Shown in pieces: positions 27,974-37,534 of a stretch of 64,000 bases of DNA. The notes beneath the pieces were generated by a model. That model made no database searches and was not told where the DNA came from. It saw only the letters and a list, made by a program, of their open reading frames with translations. Origin of the DNA: Chroogloeocystis siderophila 5.2 s.c.1 (GTDB lineage: Bacteria; Cyanobacteriota; Cyanobacteriia; Cyanobacteriales; Chroococcidiopsidaceae); contig NZ_MRCC01000010.1 of the NCBI RefSeq assembly GCF_001904655.1, positions 1 through 64,000 of the forward strand. The letters are read 5' to 3'. The first letter of the stretch is position 1. Each line of letters starts with the position of its first letter. The position numbers and the translations under genes are program-made.

Positions 27974-28168
27974 ATGGAAATCGGACAACAAGTTAAGGTC
28001 TGCCGTTTAAGAGATCGAGTATCACCGCTGATTGTCAAACGTTTAGGTAAAATTGGTACGGTTAAAGGCTTCAAAATGCTTGATGGAAGTAGCGTTGGTG
28101 TCGTCGTTCAATTTGAAGACCAGTTTGCGACTTGGTTTTTTGAAGACGAACTCAAAGTTATGCAGTAG
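27974..28168 (+). CDS. DUF2862 small protein
   Basis: A 64-residue protein (starting MEIGQQVKVCRLRDRVS) with a small-barrel pattern, IGTVKGFKMLDGSSVGVVVQF, and FATWFFEDELKVM at the end. This is the DUF2862 family of cyanobacteria and plastids, whose function is not established. It precedes the ArsA-like and chlG genes on the same strand, 84 bases away, which may mean co-expression. Confidence 0.85.
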   Translation: MEIGQQVKVCRLRDRVSPLIVKRLGKIGTVKGFKMLDGSSVGVVVQFEDQFATWFFEDELKVMQ

Positions 28169-28252
28169 GGGTGATACTGGGGGTAGCTGTCCCTAGCTAT
28201 ACATAACTAAAAGTTAACCTCCTCAAAGAAAAACTGCTAAGGAAACATTGTA

Positions 28253-29356
28253 ATGGCGCTGATACTGACCTTTTTAGGCAAAAGTGGCAGCGATCGCCAA
28301 AAAATTGCGATCGCTGCTGCCAAAAAATTCGCAACCGAAGGCAAACGCGTCCTCTTAACCGGACGAGATACCGGTCCTGGGTTGAGTTTACTTCTCAATG
28401 CCTCGATGAGTTCAACACCGCAGCAAGTATTTCCCAATCTGGAAGCGGTGCAACTTAAAACCTCTAGCTTGCTAGAACGTAGCTGGGAAGAGGTCAAAAA
28501 ACTAGAGGCGCAATACCTGCGGACACCGATCCTCAAAGATGTCTACGGGCAAGAATTGCCAGTTTTACCAGGAATGGACAGCGCTTTGGAACTCAATGCG
28601 TTGCGCGAATACGATGCTAGCGGCAAATACGACGTTATCATCTACGACAGCAGTGGCGACTCGACCACGCTGCGGATGCTAGGAATGGCAGAAAGCTTGA
28701 GTTGGTATGTACGACGTTTTCGGCAATTATTTGCGAATTCTGATTTGGGTAAAGCGATCGCGGACTCGCCGTTTATTCAACCGTTGATTAGCAGTTTTTT
28801 CAACGTCAACTGGACAGCAGATAACTTTGCGCAACCTACCAACCAAATTAATAACATCCTCGACCAGGGTAAAGCCGCGCTTGCTGACCCCAAACGCGTT
28901 GCAGCGTTTTTGGTAACAACAAATGACCCGCTAGACATTGCAAATGTGCGTTATTTGTGGGGTAGTGCGCAACAAATTGGTTTAATTGTAGGTGGCGTTA
29001 TACTGCATTCGGCGGATACGACGCTTGCGAGTTTATCAAATGAATTTGACCCCTTACCTGTTACGGTTGTCACTGGCAGTGCTTTTGATGACGAGCAACT
29101 GATGAACGCCTTGCCAGATTTTGCACAGCAGGCACAGCAAGCTCCTAAACCGATCGAAATTGACGTTGCTACTGGTCAAGTCCGCTTATTTTTGCCTGGC
29201 TTTGATAAAAAACAAGTCAAACTGACACAATCAGGACCAGAAGTTACCGTAGAAGCAGGCGATCAGCGGCGGAATATCTTTCTACCTCCTGGTTTGAGTG
29301 GCAAACAAATTGCTGGTGCCAAATTTCAAAACAACTATTTGACAATATCTTTCTAG
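28253..29356 (+). CDS. ArsA/Get3-like ATPase with C-terminal HSP20-like domain and altered P-loop
   Basis: A 367-residue protein of the ArsA family. The P-loop reads GKSGSDRQK where active members have GKGGVGKT, so the Lys-Thr pair that binds ATP phosphates is changed. The strand after it (KRVLLTGRDTGPGLSLLL) and the switch-like VIIYDSSGDSTTLRML still follow the family. Residues about 290-367 are the small alpha-crystallin/HSP20-type domain found at the end of cyanobacterial and plastid members (QVRLFLPGFDKKQVKL). It lies 20 bases before chlG, so the two are likely one transcript. A role in membrane-protein or pigment-protein handling is an inference. Confidence 0.88.
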   Translation: MALILTFLGKSGSDRQKIAIAAAKKFATEGKRVLLTGRDTGPGLSLLLNASMSSTPQQVFPNLEAVQLKTSSLLERSWEEVKKLEAQYLRTPILKDVYGQELPVLPGMDSALELNALREYDASGKYDVIIYDSSGDSTTLRMLGMAESLSWYVRRFRQLFANSDLGKAIADSPFIQPLISSFFNVNWTADNFAQPTNQINNILDQGKAALADPKRVAAFLVTTNDPLDIANVRYLWGSAQQIGLIVGGVILHSADTTLASLSNEFDPLPVTVVTGSAFDDEQLMNALPDFAQQAQQAPKPIEIDVATGQVRLFLPGFDKKQVKLTQSGPEVTVEAGDQRRNIFLPPGLSGKQIAGAKFQNNYLTISF

Positions 29357-29376
29357 AAGCTGTCAAGTAAATTATT

Positions 29377-30435
29377 ATGTCTAACTCAACTCCTCCACCG
29401 TTTCAGCCTGCTGATGAGGCACTCAACAAAACTCCAGATGCTGTAGATATTAATCCTAGTACCGCAGCACCGAGCGCACCTGCTAATCGTAGCGCCAAAA
29501 CACGGCAACTACTAGGGATGAAAGGTGCAGCGCCAGGAGAAACATCGATTTGGAAAATCCGCTTGCAACTGATGAAGCCGATTACTTGGATTCCCCTGAT
29601 TTGGGGTGTCGTTTGTGGCGCGGCTTCGTCGGGAGAATACACCTGGACGTTAGAAAATGTCTTGAAAGCAGCAACGTGTATGTTACTGGCAGGACCTTTA
29701 CTGACGGGTTACACGCAAACACTCAATGATTTTTACGATCGCGAAATTGACGCGATTAACGAACCCTATCGCCCGATTCCTTCAGGGGCAATTTCTGTCC
29801 CGCAAGTTGTGAGTCAAATCTTGCTATTACTCGCTGCGGGAATTGGTTTAGCGTTTGTTCTTGATCGCTGGGTTGGTCACGAGTTCCCAACAATTACACT
29901 GCTAGCACTAGGCGGTGCGTTCTTAGCCTATATCTATTCTGCACCACCGTTGAAACTCAAGCGCAATGGTTGGCTGGGTAATTATGCCTTGGGTGCTAGC
30001 TACATTGCTTTACCGTGGTGGACAGGTCATGCTTTGTTTGGGGATTTGAATTGGACGATCGCGATTCTTACCTTGATTTACAGCATGGCTGGCTTGGGAA
30101 TTGCGGTTGTGAACGACTTCAAGAGTGTCGAAGGCGATCGCCAGTTGGGACTCAAGTCGCTGCCTGTGATGTTTGGCGTTAACACCGCTGCGTGGATTTG
30201 TGTCGCCATGATTGATTTATTCCAAGCAGGAATTGCTGCTTATTTAATTGGCATTGGCGAAAATCTTTACGGCGCAATTCTACTATTGTTGTTGATTCCG
30301 CAGATCACGTTTCAGGATATGTATTTCTTGCGCGATCCGATCCAAAATGACGTCAAATATCAAGCCAGCGCGCAACCCTTCCTTGTTTTAGGAATGCTTG
30401 TAGCTGGGTTGGCGTTGGGTCATGCTGGGGTGTAG
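29377..30435 (+). CDS. chlG: Chlorophyll synthase
   Basis: ChlG attaches the phytyl or geranylgeranyl tail to chlorophyllide in the thylakoid membrane, the last step of chlorophyll synthesis. This UbiA-family protein has about eight or nine helices and both Asp-rich motifs, NDFYDREIDAINEPYRPIPSG in the first part and NDFKSVEGDRQLGLKSLPV in the second. Its 352 residues include a 45-residue Pro/Ala-rich N-terminus as usual. The signature is unmistakable. Confidence 0.97.
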   Translation: MSNSTPPPFQPADEALNKTPDAVDINPSTAAPSAPANRSAKTRQLLGMKGAAPGETSIWKIRLQLMKPITWIPLIWGVVCGAASSGEYTWTLENVLKAATCMLLAGPLLTGYTQTLNDFYDREIDAINEPYRPIPSGAISVPQVVSQILLLLAAGIGLAFVLDRWVGHEFPTITLLALGGAFLAYIYSAPPLKLKRNGWLGNYALGASYIALPWWTGHALFGDLNWTIAILTLIYSMAGLGIAVVNDFKSVEGDRQLGLKSLPVMFGVNTAAWICVAMIDLFQAGIAAYLIGIGENLYGAILLLLLIPQITFQDMYFLRDPIQNDVKYQASAQPFLVLGMLVAGLALGHAGV

Positions 30436-30464
30436 AAGAGGTCAGGAGCGAGGAAGTCCCGCTC

Positions 30465-30704
30465 CTAATCTTCGTGACGTAACTGCCATGCAGCACCAAA
30501 TGCTGCACCTGCACCTGCAATAAAGCCAGTACTGATTCCTTGTAGCGTATTTGTTATAGGATCTTGAGTTAAACACTCAGTTGTGACTTGAGGCGCTTTT
30601 AAACACTGTTTGCTTTCTGCCCAACTTGCAGTTCCTCCCAAAATGACTCCTGATGCACTGCAAGAAACAACTAATAATAAGAGGCGCTTGGCTTTTCTAT
30701 CCAT
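30465..30704 (-). CDS. Small exported or lipoprotein-like hypothetical protein
   Basis: A 79-residue protein with a basic start, a hydrophobic segment ending in VVSC (possible lipobox) or, alternatively, a signal peptide cut after ASWA, two further cysteines, and a glycine/alanine-rich hydrophobic stretch GISTGFIAGAGAAFGAAW. I do not recognise it. It is on the minus strand between the ends of chlG and sppA. Its coherent export signal makes it more likely real than chance. Confidence 0.6.
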   Translation of the reverse strand: MDRKAKRLLLLVVSCSASGVILGGTASWAESKQCLKAPQVTTECLTQDPITNTLQGISTGFIAGAGAAFGAAWQLRHED

Positions 30705-30769
30705 AGATAGATACTAAAAGTAATAAATTGTTGTAGCTTCTCCTTAATTTACCACTGAAATTTGTAATT

Positions 30770-32611
30770 TCAATCTATTTCTAAATCAAAAAGTAAGCGA
30801 GCGTAGACATTCAAAGGATCGTTTATGGCGTGTAAGACGGCAATTTCTTCTTGAAGTTTCTGTAATTCGGATTTTAGCGGGGCTGGAAGAAAGGATCGCT
30901 CTAAAGGATAATCTTGCACCATTAGGCGAATTGGGCTGGCTAGCTGTGCCAAAAGTCTGGCTTCAAAAGTTCGTACTTCAGGATACTCTTGCAATTGCCA
31001 ATCATCGCCTAGCTTGGCTTGTGCGGCTGCGTATTGAATTGCGGTATCAATTCCACCGATTTCATCAACTAAGCCAATTTCTTTGGCGGCGACACCTGAC
31101 CAAACTCGTCCTTGAGCTATTTCTGCGACTTTTGGTAACGGGAGTTTGCGGGCTTTGGCGACTCGATTCAGGAATATATCATATAATCGTTCGGCTGTGC
31201 GCTGCGATCGCGTGAGTTCTTGATTTGATAGCGGACGCGCGATTGTTTGGCTATCAGCGTAGCGACCTGTTTTAACGCTATCCCAAGTGATACCATTATC
31301 ATTAGCTAGCTGTTGAATATTAAAGCGCAGCCCAAAGACACCAATAGAACCTGTGACAGTGTTCGGTTCAGCAAAGATGCGGTTAGCATCCGTCGCAATC
31401 CAGTAACCGCCAGAAGCTGCATAATCGCCCATTGAGACGACAACAGGTTTAACTTGGCGGGTGAGTTGCAACTCGCGCTGAATTTCCTCAGCAGCTGTTG
31501 CGCTTCCACCACGACTATTTACCCGTAAGACAACAGCTTTGACTTGATTATCTTGACGCAGCGTGCGGATAATTCGGGCAAAGCGATCACTTCCTACTTG
31601 TCCGGCGCTTCCTTGTCCATTAACAATAGCCCCTTCAGCATAAACAACCGCAATTTTGTTGCGCGAGTTGCGTGCGGTGCGCGTTTTCTCATCTAACTGC
31701 GCATAACTTGGTAAGCTGATTTGCCGAAACGTGCGGCTTTCTTGCGATTCCCCAGTTAATTGCTTTAATCGCTGTAAGACTTCATCAAAATAGGCAACTT
31801 GATCGACTAAACCACTTTTTTGCGCTTCATCGGGTAACAAAATACCTTGATTATCGGCGATCGCTTGCAGTTGTGACGTACTTACGTTGCGGCTATTACT
31901 CACTGCATTTAGCCATTCTGTCCATAGATCGCCTAATAGGCGCTGTAATTGTTCTCGGTTTTCGGGGCTTAGCTGCGATCGCGTAAATGGTTCAACCGAA
32001 CCCTTAAATCTACCAACCCGAATGACTTGGACGCCAACACCATACTTCTCTAAAGCCCCAGCAAAGAAAACAGGTTGATTGCTCAATCCGCTGAGTTCCA
32101 TCGCCCCTAAAGGATTCACAATGACTGTATTCGCGACCGAACTGAGGTAATAGTCTTTTTGTCGCCAGTCTGTATTGTAAGCAACAATTGTTTTTCCTGA
32201 TGCACGGAAACGTTCTAGTGCTTGACGCACTTCCTTAAGCGTCGCAAAGCCAGCACTACTACTTGCTGTGGTACTGCGACTGCCATCGAGATACACGCCA
32301 ACGATCCGACTATCTTGCTGCGCTTTTTCTAAAACATCTAGCACTGTGCGTAAACTAACGCGATTGCTTTCTTCACTGGATAACGCTCGTTGTAAAATTG
32401 CACCAGGACTCGCATTTGGTGGCGCGTCAGTAATATTTAAAGATAAATCAAAAACAAGGACAGATTGCTCTTTGAGTTGTGGTCCAGTATCTCGCGATGC
32501 GACTGCCACAAGTAACAACAGCAACCCACCAGTACTGATACCAACAAAGATTAATAATCCTAGTATGGTTCCTACGATACTGGCAAAGGTTTGTTTAAAA
32601 AAGTTGCGCAT
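30770..32611 (-). CDS. sppA: Signal peptide peptidase SppA, long (67K) type
   Basis: A 613-residue membrane-bound serine protease that degrades left-over signal peptides; in cyanobacteria SppA1 has been linked to light acclimation. There is an N-terminal membrane helix, then two ClpP-like repeats. The catalytic Lys lies in DWRQKDYYLSS (near residue 151) and the Ser in SMGDYAASGGYW (near residue 398), followed by NTVTGSIGVFG. Both residues of the Ser-Lys dyad are present. It is followed 150 bases later by an M23 peptidase gene on the same strand. Confidence 0.95.
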   Translation of the reverse strand: MRNFFKQTFASIVGTILGLLIFVGISTGGLLLLLVAVASRDTGPQLKEQSVLVFDLSLNITDAPPNASPGAILQRALSSEESNRVSLRTVLDVLEKAQQDSRIVGVYLDGSRSTTASSSAGFATLKEVRQALERFRASGKTIVAYNTDWRQKDYYLSSVANTVIVNPLGAMELSGLSNQPVFFAGALEKYGVGVQVIRVGRFKGSVEPFTRSQLSPENREQLQRLLGDLWTEWLNAVSNSRNVSTSQLQAIADNQGILLPDEAQKSGLVDQVAYFDEVLQRLKQLTGESQESRTFRQISLPSYAQLDEKTRTARNSRNKIAVVYAEGAIVNGQGSAGQVGSDRFARIIRTLRQDNQVKAVVLRVNSRGGSATAAEEIQRELQLTRQVKPVVVSMGDYAASGGYWIATDANRIFAEPNTVTGSIGVFGLRFNIQQLANDNGITWDSVKTGRYADSQTIARPLSNQELTRSQRTAERLYDIFLNRVAKARKLPLPKVAEIAQGRVWSGVAAKEIGLVDEIGGIDTAIQYAAAQAKLGDDWQLQEYPEVRTFEARLLAQLASPIRLMVQDYPLERSFLPAPLKSELQKLQEEIAVLHAINDPLNVYARLLFDLEID

Positions 32612-32760
32612 TAAAGAGGGGTCAGGGATAGAGAAAAACCTGAATCTAAACGGGTTGGATACTTTATTGAGTACCCTAGCAAAGACCGAACTTATTTTAA
32701 CGAAGAAATTGGGAATTAGGGTGATTTTCCGATCTTGGTCTGATCCCTGACCTCTTTTAA
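32611..32760. repeat. 150-bp segment bounded by inverted GGTCAGGGAT repeats
   Basis: The left arm at 32611-32630 (TTAAAGAGGGGTCAGGGATA) and the right arm at 32741-32760 are near-perfect inverted repeats of each other. The arms belong to the dispersed GGTCAGG repeat family. The interior has no open frame of note. It fills the gap between the M23 peptidase stop and the sppA start. Confidence 0.55.
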
Positions 32761-32761
32761 T

Positions 32762-34021
32762 TTAGCTCCTATCAGATTCTTGTTGCGGCGTTTGAGCGGT
32801 TTTTAACGCTTCTACGAGCTTCGTTAAAGCGTATTCCAACTCAAAGCCAGGATCGCTTGCTACCCAGCCATCGGGTGTTAAATGCCGCGTTTCAAAGTGT
32901 AAATGCGGTCCTGTGGAATTCCCTGTGCTTCCGACAAGTCCGATGACGGTTCCTTGTTTGACCCGTTCGCCTGGCTGGACAAAGATTTCGGATAAGTGAC
33001 CGTAGAGCGTTTGTTGTGGAATATCCCAAGGTGTTTTGTCAGAACTCTTTGTGGGTTTTTCATGTTCGAGGACAACAGTTAAACCGTAGCCGCCTAAAAA
33101 GTTAGCGATCGCAACACTTCCTGTATACGCAGCTAAGACGGGTGTTCCTGTGGGCGCGCCTAAATCAGTTCCGGTATGAAAACGGCGATCACCTGTAATC
33201 GGATGAATGCGCCAACCGAATAACGAGGTAATCGGCGCAGGGATGGTTAGCGGAAAGAGTAAACCCGTATTGCGAGTCTTCACTCCTTGCTGCATTCGAT
33301 TGTAGTAAGCTTGCGTGCTAGGCGAGACACTTTGATTCACAAGTGCGATCGCTTGTTGAATGTATGCTGGTGGTTCTTTGGTACCACTTTTTGTATAACT
33401 CGCGCTACTACCACGCACTGGCGATACACTTGCAATTTGAGTGCTTTTTGGTATTTGTGTCAACGCGTTACGCGATCGCGGGTTACGAATGGCAACATTA
33501 ATACGTTGAGGTGCGGTCTGACAAACACTTGCAGCACCTTGCCCGTTGCGGACAACGGCGCGACATCCTGTAGAGCGTTCTGATAGCACAACCGCACTAG
33601 GCGGTTCATAAGTTCTCGTCGCACCAATACTATAGTTTGTGGAGTCGATATGCGATCTACTAAAGTCTGGTGTAGGGTTAGTCGCATTTTGGCTAGTAGT
33701 TCGCGGTTTTTGTGCTGTGGGTGCAGTTGGTAGAATTGTCTGCGGGCGTTTTTGAGGAGTAGATGCGCGCGGAACCGCTGGAGTAGCAAGTTTTTGGCGT
33801 AATCTTTCTACTCTGGTTTGATGCGCAGCTGCTGAATTGGTTGGGAAAGCGGTTGTATCTTCCTTGATAGGTACAACAATGCTATCAATACTTGCTTGTG
33901 CCGATGCGGGTTGTTGACTCAGGAGGCTAACTATACCAAGACAGGTCAAGCTTGGTAATAGCAGCGAACGCCGCCCAAAATAGGATGAAGGCGCGCTGGC
34001 GTTTTCGTTTCCCTGTTTCAT
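32762..34021 (-). CDS. Exported M23 (LytM) peptidoglycan endopeptidase
   Basis: A 419-residue protein with a signal sequence ending about residue 42 (LLSQQPASAQA), a long disordered linker rich in Ala, Thr, Pro and Arg, and a C-terminal LytM domain (about 255-400). The zinc site is complete: H-x3-D in RFHTGTDLGAP and H-x-H in GPHLHFETR. It should cut peptide cross-links of peptidoglycan or control amidases during division. The upstream region starts with heptamer repeats. Confidence 0.94.
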   Translation of the reverse strand: MKQGNENASAPSSYFGRRSLLLPSLTCLGIVSLLSQQPASAQASIDSIVVPIKEDTTAFPTNSAAAHQTRVERLRQKLATPAVPRASTPQKRPQTILPTAPTAQKPRTTSQNATNPTPDFSRSHIDSTNYSIGATRTYEPPSAVVLSERSTGCRAVVRNGQGAASVCQTAPQRINVAIRNPRSRNALTQIPKSTQIASVSPVRGSSASYTKSGTKEPPAYIQQAIALVNQSVSPSTQAYYNRMQQGVKTRNTGLLFPLTIPAPITSLFGWRIHPITGDRRFHTGTDLGAPTGTPVLAAYTGSVAIANFLGGYGLTVVLEHEKPTKSSDKTPWDIPQQTLYGHLSEIFVQPGERVKQGTVIGLVGSTGNSTGPHLHFETRHLTPDGWVASDPGFELEYALTKLVEALKTAQTPQQESDRS

Positions 34022-34321
34022 TCATTCCTCTCAGTTGCTGTTAGTTCGCCTTGGTGGAAAATTATACTGGTTTGTCTTGTGTCAGGAAAGAGGGTAAGGT
34101 GTAAAGTCTTGATGCTGCGTTGTCTGTAGCTGTTAGAATAGCTTGAACTGTAGCTGATTTAAACTTACTTTGATGTTGGGTGATAGGTAATGGGGAGTTA
34201 CTCGTTAAGAGTGTTGAGTTATGAGTTACTTTCCTCAATTCAAAACTTTTCTGACCCAATTACCAGTTACTAATGACCAGCCTTTCGATGACGTTAATTT
34301 TCACGTATTTACTTATTATCG

Positions 34322-35095
34322 ATGCATACTTGGCACTGGCAAACTTGGCAAGGCTTACCATATCTCACTTGTAGTCTTTTGGAACCGTGGTTGCATGGTT
34401 TTTTTACTCAGCATTTTTGGTCGCGATCTCCCGCAGAACTCGTTAAGGTTCTGCACCCAACCGCAGCAGCTTATCGGGTAAAACAAGTTCACGGCAATAT
34501 TGTTTTAACGCCTTCACAAATCAAAGAAGCAATGAACGCAGAAAATGACTTGCTACCACCGGCTGATGGTGTCGTCACAGAACAAGCTTTGCAATCAGTT
34601 TGGGTAGCCAGTGCTGATTGTACTCCGGTGTTGATTGCAGATTCTCAAACTGGGCAAGTTGCGGCGGTACACGCAGGGTGGCGCGGTACAGCAGCTAAGA
34701 TTGTGCCAGTGGCGATCGCGCGTTTGCAAGCGCAGGGGAGTCAGTTAGTCGATTTGCGTATTGCTTTAGGACCTGCGATTGCGGGTGCAGTTTATCAAGT
34801 TTCGACTCAAGTAGCGGCGCAAGTCGGAGCAAGTATTTATGCTGCTAGCGCTGAGGAATTGATCGTAAATGCCTTGCAGCGTTTGCCCGATGCACCCATC
34901 CTACAAGATCCTGAACCAGAGCGCGTGCGCCTAGACGTGCGACGCGTGATTGCGCTTCAGTTAGAACATTTGGGAATTCACGCTGAACAAGTGGCGATCG
35001 CGCCTCATTGTACGTATCAACAGCCAGAGTGTTTCTTTTCTTACCGCCGCGACCAGCAAAAAAAAGTTCAGTGGTCAGGAATTGTGAGTAGATAA
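34322..35095 (+). CDS. pgeF: YfiH/PgeF-family enzyme (purine nucleoside phosphorylase or peptidoglycan editing factor)
   Basis: A 257-residue single-domain protein with the copper/zinc-type active-site residues of the family: His in KQVHGNIV, Cys in ADCTPVLIAD and His in AAVHAGWRG. These members have been described as polyphenol oxidases, as adenosine/inosine phosphorylases (LACC1 homologues) and as the editing factor that removes L-Ser errors from peptidoglycan. The start at ATG 34322 lacks a strong ribosome site, and the open frame has no better choice. The specific activity is not determined by sequence. Confidence 0.92.
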   Translation: MHTWHWQTWQGLPYLTCSLLEPWLHGFFTQHFWSRSPAELVKVLHPTAAAYRVKQVHGNIVLTPSQIKEAMNAENDLLPPADGVVTEQALQSVWVASADCTPVLIADSQTGQVAAVHAGWRGTAAKIVPVAIARLQAQGSQLVDLRIALGPAIAGAVYQVSTQVAAQVGASIYAASAEELIVNALQRLPDAPILQDPEPERVRLDVRRVIALQLEHLGIHAEQVAIAPHCTYQQPECFFSYRRDQQKKVQWSGIVSR

Positions 35096-36107
35096 CAACA
35101 CTATTGCTTGTTAGTCTTGTATAATTTATCAAAGCTAAACTAATATTTCTAAGTAATAACCGAAGTTGTAGATTTCTAAAAAGTCTATGGAATCAGCACT
35201 TAACGGATACTTCGTATTTTCTTGGCTAATTTTTACAATATTTTTATAATAAATTGGCTTTAATTTGGTTAAGCTATAAGCATATTCAGGGATAACTAAA
35301 TTAAACTCTATATACCGAACTATGCGCCTTTAGAGATAATTCTCCAAAGGCGCTTATAATCTGAGAAAATTAGCTAGTTTAAATAAATTTTTAAATTGAA
35401 AATCCGAAGAGCTATACATCAAATAACTCAACTATCTTGGCAAAATATTTATGCAAATTAAATGCGTAATATTGAGTATAGCCGTTTTGATCTGAGATGA
35501 ATTTATTTTCGAGGCATTTTCTGATTGTTAGGCTAGCATAAAACTAATATCGCTTGCCGCTTCAGACAGCAATCACTTAATCTCTTGTGTTTTGCTAAAG
35601 ATAGGGTTTTTATGTAATTCCTAATGCTAGAAGTCTTATACTGCAAGGATATCAGCTAATCTAAGCAATGTTCTATGAGCGCTAAGTCCAAATTGCAACT
35701 ACCATGAATGAATACTACTATTTTAACTTCACTAATCTCTTTTTCAAAGATCATAGTTCTTCCTATGTAAACTAATACGCTTGACTATTTCAGAATAACT
35801 AATATTACTGTATAAGTTAGGTGTAGAAAGTACTGAAAGTTGTATGAAGAGTCATAATATCATGCATAATTCATTTTTGACGAAACAGTAAAAAAACAGT
35901 CAATAAAATGTAATAAATAGCAAAAAAAACAGGAGAGTTAATGATTTAGTTGAATATTATATTAAGGTGTATAAAATACACGAACTTAAGCGAATTTTTA
36001 AAGTTGCAACTCGCTTGATGTAATATTGAAATCTAGCTTGGATAAAAAGAGTTTTAACTTTTGGATGAAAAACAGCTTATACTTATGTCTGATCCCTAAT
36101 ACATACC
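35096..36107. other. 1-kb AT-rich spacer without a recognisable gene
   Basis: No coding frame with plausible composition is present on either strand, and I see no tRNA or known small RNA. It holds a strong hairpin at 35324-35353 and otherwise AT-rich sequence. It may be a decayed gene or a regulatory or small-RNA region. Confidence 0.5.
35324..35353. other. Strong hairpin in the 1-kb spacer
   Basis: GCGCCTTT at 35324-35331 pairs exactly with AAAGGCGC at 35346-35353, and the inner AGAGA pairs with TCTC. No T run follows on the plus strand, so an ordinary terminator is not indicated; it may be part of an RNA. Confidence 0.55.
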
Positions 36108-36443
36108 TCAGTGTTTCCCTGCGATCTCTGTAGCAGATTTACCATTTGAGGAATTTGGCGATTCAAGATGAACTTCAGCGTGGGGAACATTCATTTGTTC
36201 AACATGTGTTGGGTTCGATAAGAGATTTTTGGAAGAAGGCGCAGGCATCCACAGTGCAAGGATACCTGTTACACAACTCCAATAGAGAGCAGTATTTTTT
36301 TCCTCATCAATATCAGTGCGGGCTAGCTGAAAAAGGCTAAAAACTAAAATAACGAAACTAAAGAAAAATTGAATGACAAATCTTAACGAGTAGATGTCTC
36401 GAAAGGAAAATGGTTCTGATGTTGAACGAATCTTGTTATCCAT
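36108..36443 (-). CDS. Two-helix membrane protein of unknown function
   Basis: A 111-residue protein with two hydrophobic helices (LRFVIQFFFSFVILVFSLFQL and ALYWSCVTGILALWMP, each slightly longer than shown) and a hydrophilic C-terminal tail. The form ends in a WMP-type motif before the tail, which I recall from short cyanobacterial membrane proteins with no assigned role. It stands alone. ATG at 36443 is the only good start. Confidence 0.65.
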   Translation of the reverse strand: MDNKIRSTSEPFSFRDIYSLRFVIQFFFSFVILVFSLFQLARTDIDEEKNTALYWSCVTGILALWMPAPSSKNLLSNPTHVEQMNVPHAEVHLESPNSSNGKSATEIAGKH

Positions 36444-36768
36444 AATAAACTTCCTCGTCTTCAGTTATGCTTAATTGATGAAACCTCGTGCATGAATTGC
36501 AGATGCCTATGATTGAAGTACTCTACAAAGGTAGACTTTGTTTATCTAGTAGTATTTTTGTACTATATTAAGATAGATAGTTGAGAATTTGCTTAAGAGC
36601 TACTACAAGTCTTCTAGAGAAATTACGCAAAAAGGGAAAAATCTTGAGTTGATGCGATCGCACCTAGCGCCAATTCTCTCAGTTATGTCGCCAGTGGTTA
36701 GCCACTTTTGCTCATCCGCATTAAAAATGACGAATAGGTTTTAAGCACTAAACTTATTGAAATAGTTG
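36444..36768. other. Spacer between small membrane protein and TPR gene
   Basis: 325 bases, AT-rich, with a HIP1-like GCGATCG near 36655. I see no gene or defined signal in it. Confidence 0.4.
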
Positions 36769-37527
36769 CTAGCGCTGAATTTCTCTGATTTTGCGAACAG
36801 CTAGTTGGTGGTTGTTGGTATCTGCTTGAGTGTAAAACAGTTCCGCAGCTTTTTGTAAATCGTTGATTGCGCCTTGTTTATCTCCGCTGTTGAAGCGCGT
36901 TATACCGCGATGATAATGAGTCATGGCAAGATTGTATACTGAGCCTTGACGATTGCCTCGTAGTCGCGATCGCTCTGAGGAGGGCATTTGATTGAGGACT
37001 TGAATGGCTTGAGTATACTCTGCAATGGCTCCTGTTGCATCTCCACTATTGTCACGGTGCAAGCCACGTTGACGATAAAGTTGCGCGAGGTGGAGGTAGG
37101 GATCTTCAAGGAGAGGGTTAATCTTAATTGCTTGGGTGTAATCAGCGATCGCGCCTTGCCGATCTTGCGCAGCCAACCGCGCCGTACCACGATTGTTGTA
37201 GATTTGTGCATGACGGGGGTTAATTTTAATCGCTTGCGTGTAATCGGCAATCGCGCCTTGCGCATCTCCTAATGCTAAGCGGGCTAAACCGCGATCGTTG
37301 TAAGCATCGGTATGATTTGGATCGAGCTTAATTGCCTGCGTATAATATTCAATTGCGCCTTGCTTATCGCCTTCGAGTTGATCTTTGAAAACTCCTTGAT
37401 GGTAATACTCCTCAGCAGTCATCGCTGTAAGTGGTGATTGCGCGTAGGTAGTCGGAATTTCATTTAATGCAGTAGTAATTCCGAAAAGCAGGCACGTCGT
37501 TAGTAAGGTTTTATAAAGACGAAGCAT
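36769..37527 (-). CDS. Secreted tetratricopeptide-repeat protein
   Basis: A 252-residue protein with a signal peptide (about 1-29, ending TTYAQS) followed by five or six TPR units of the GxxxxAIxxYTQAIKxxPxxxxAYNxRGxARxxLGD type. TPR superhelices hold protein partners. Export places it in the periplasm or outside. It lies seven bases downstream of the caspase/WD40 gene on the same strand, so the two are probably co-transcribed and may work together. No enzyme domain is seen. Confidence 0.9.
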   Translation of the reverse strand: MLRLYKTLLTTCLLFGITTALNEIPTTYAQSPLTAMTAEEYYHQGVFKDQLEGDKQGAIEYYTQAIKLDPNHTDAYNDRGLARLALGDAQGAIADYTQAIKINPRHAQIYNNRGTARLAAQDRQGAIADYTQAIKINPLLEDPYLHLAQLYRQRGLHRDNSGDATGAIAEYTQAIQVLNQMPSSERSRLRGNRQGSVYNLAMTHYHRGITRFNSGDKQGAINDLQKAAELFYTQADTNNHQLAVRKIREIQR

Positions 37528-37534
37528 AATACAG

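Noticed and set aside
36146-36340. A 64-codon frame on the plus strand
   Set aside because: It is antisense to the two-helix membrane protein and has no features of its own.
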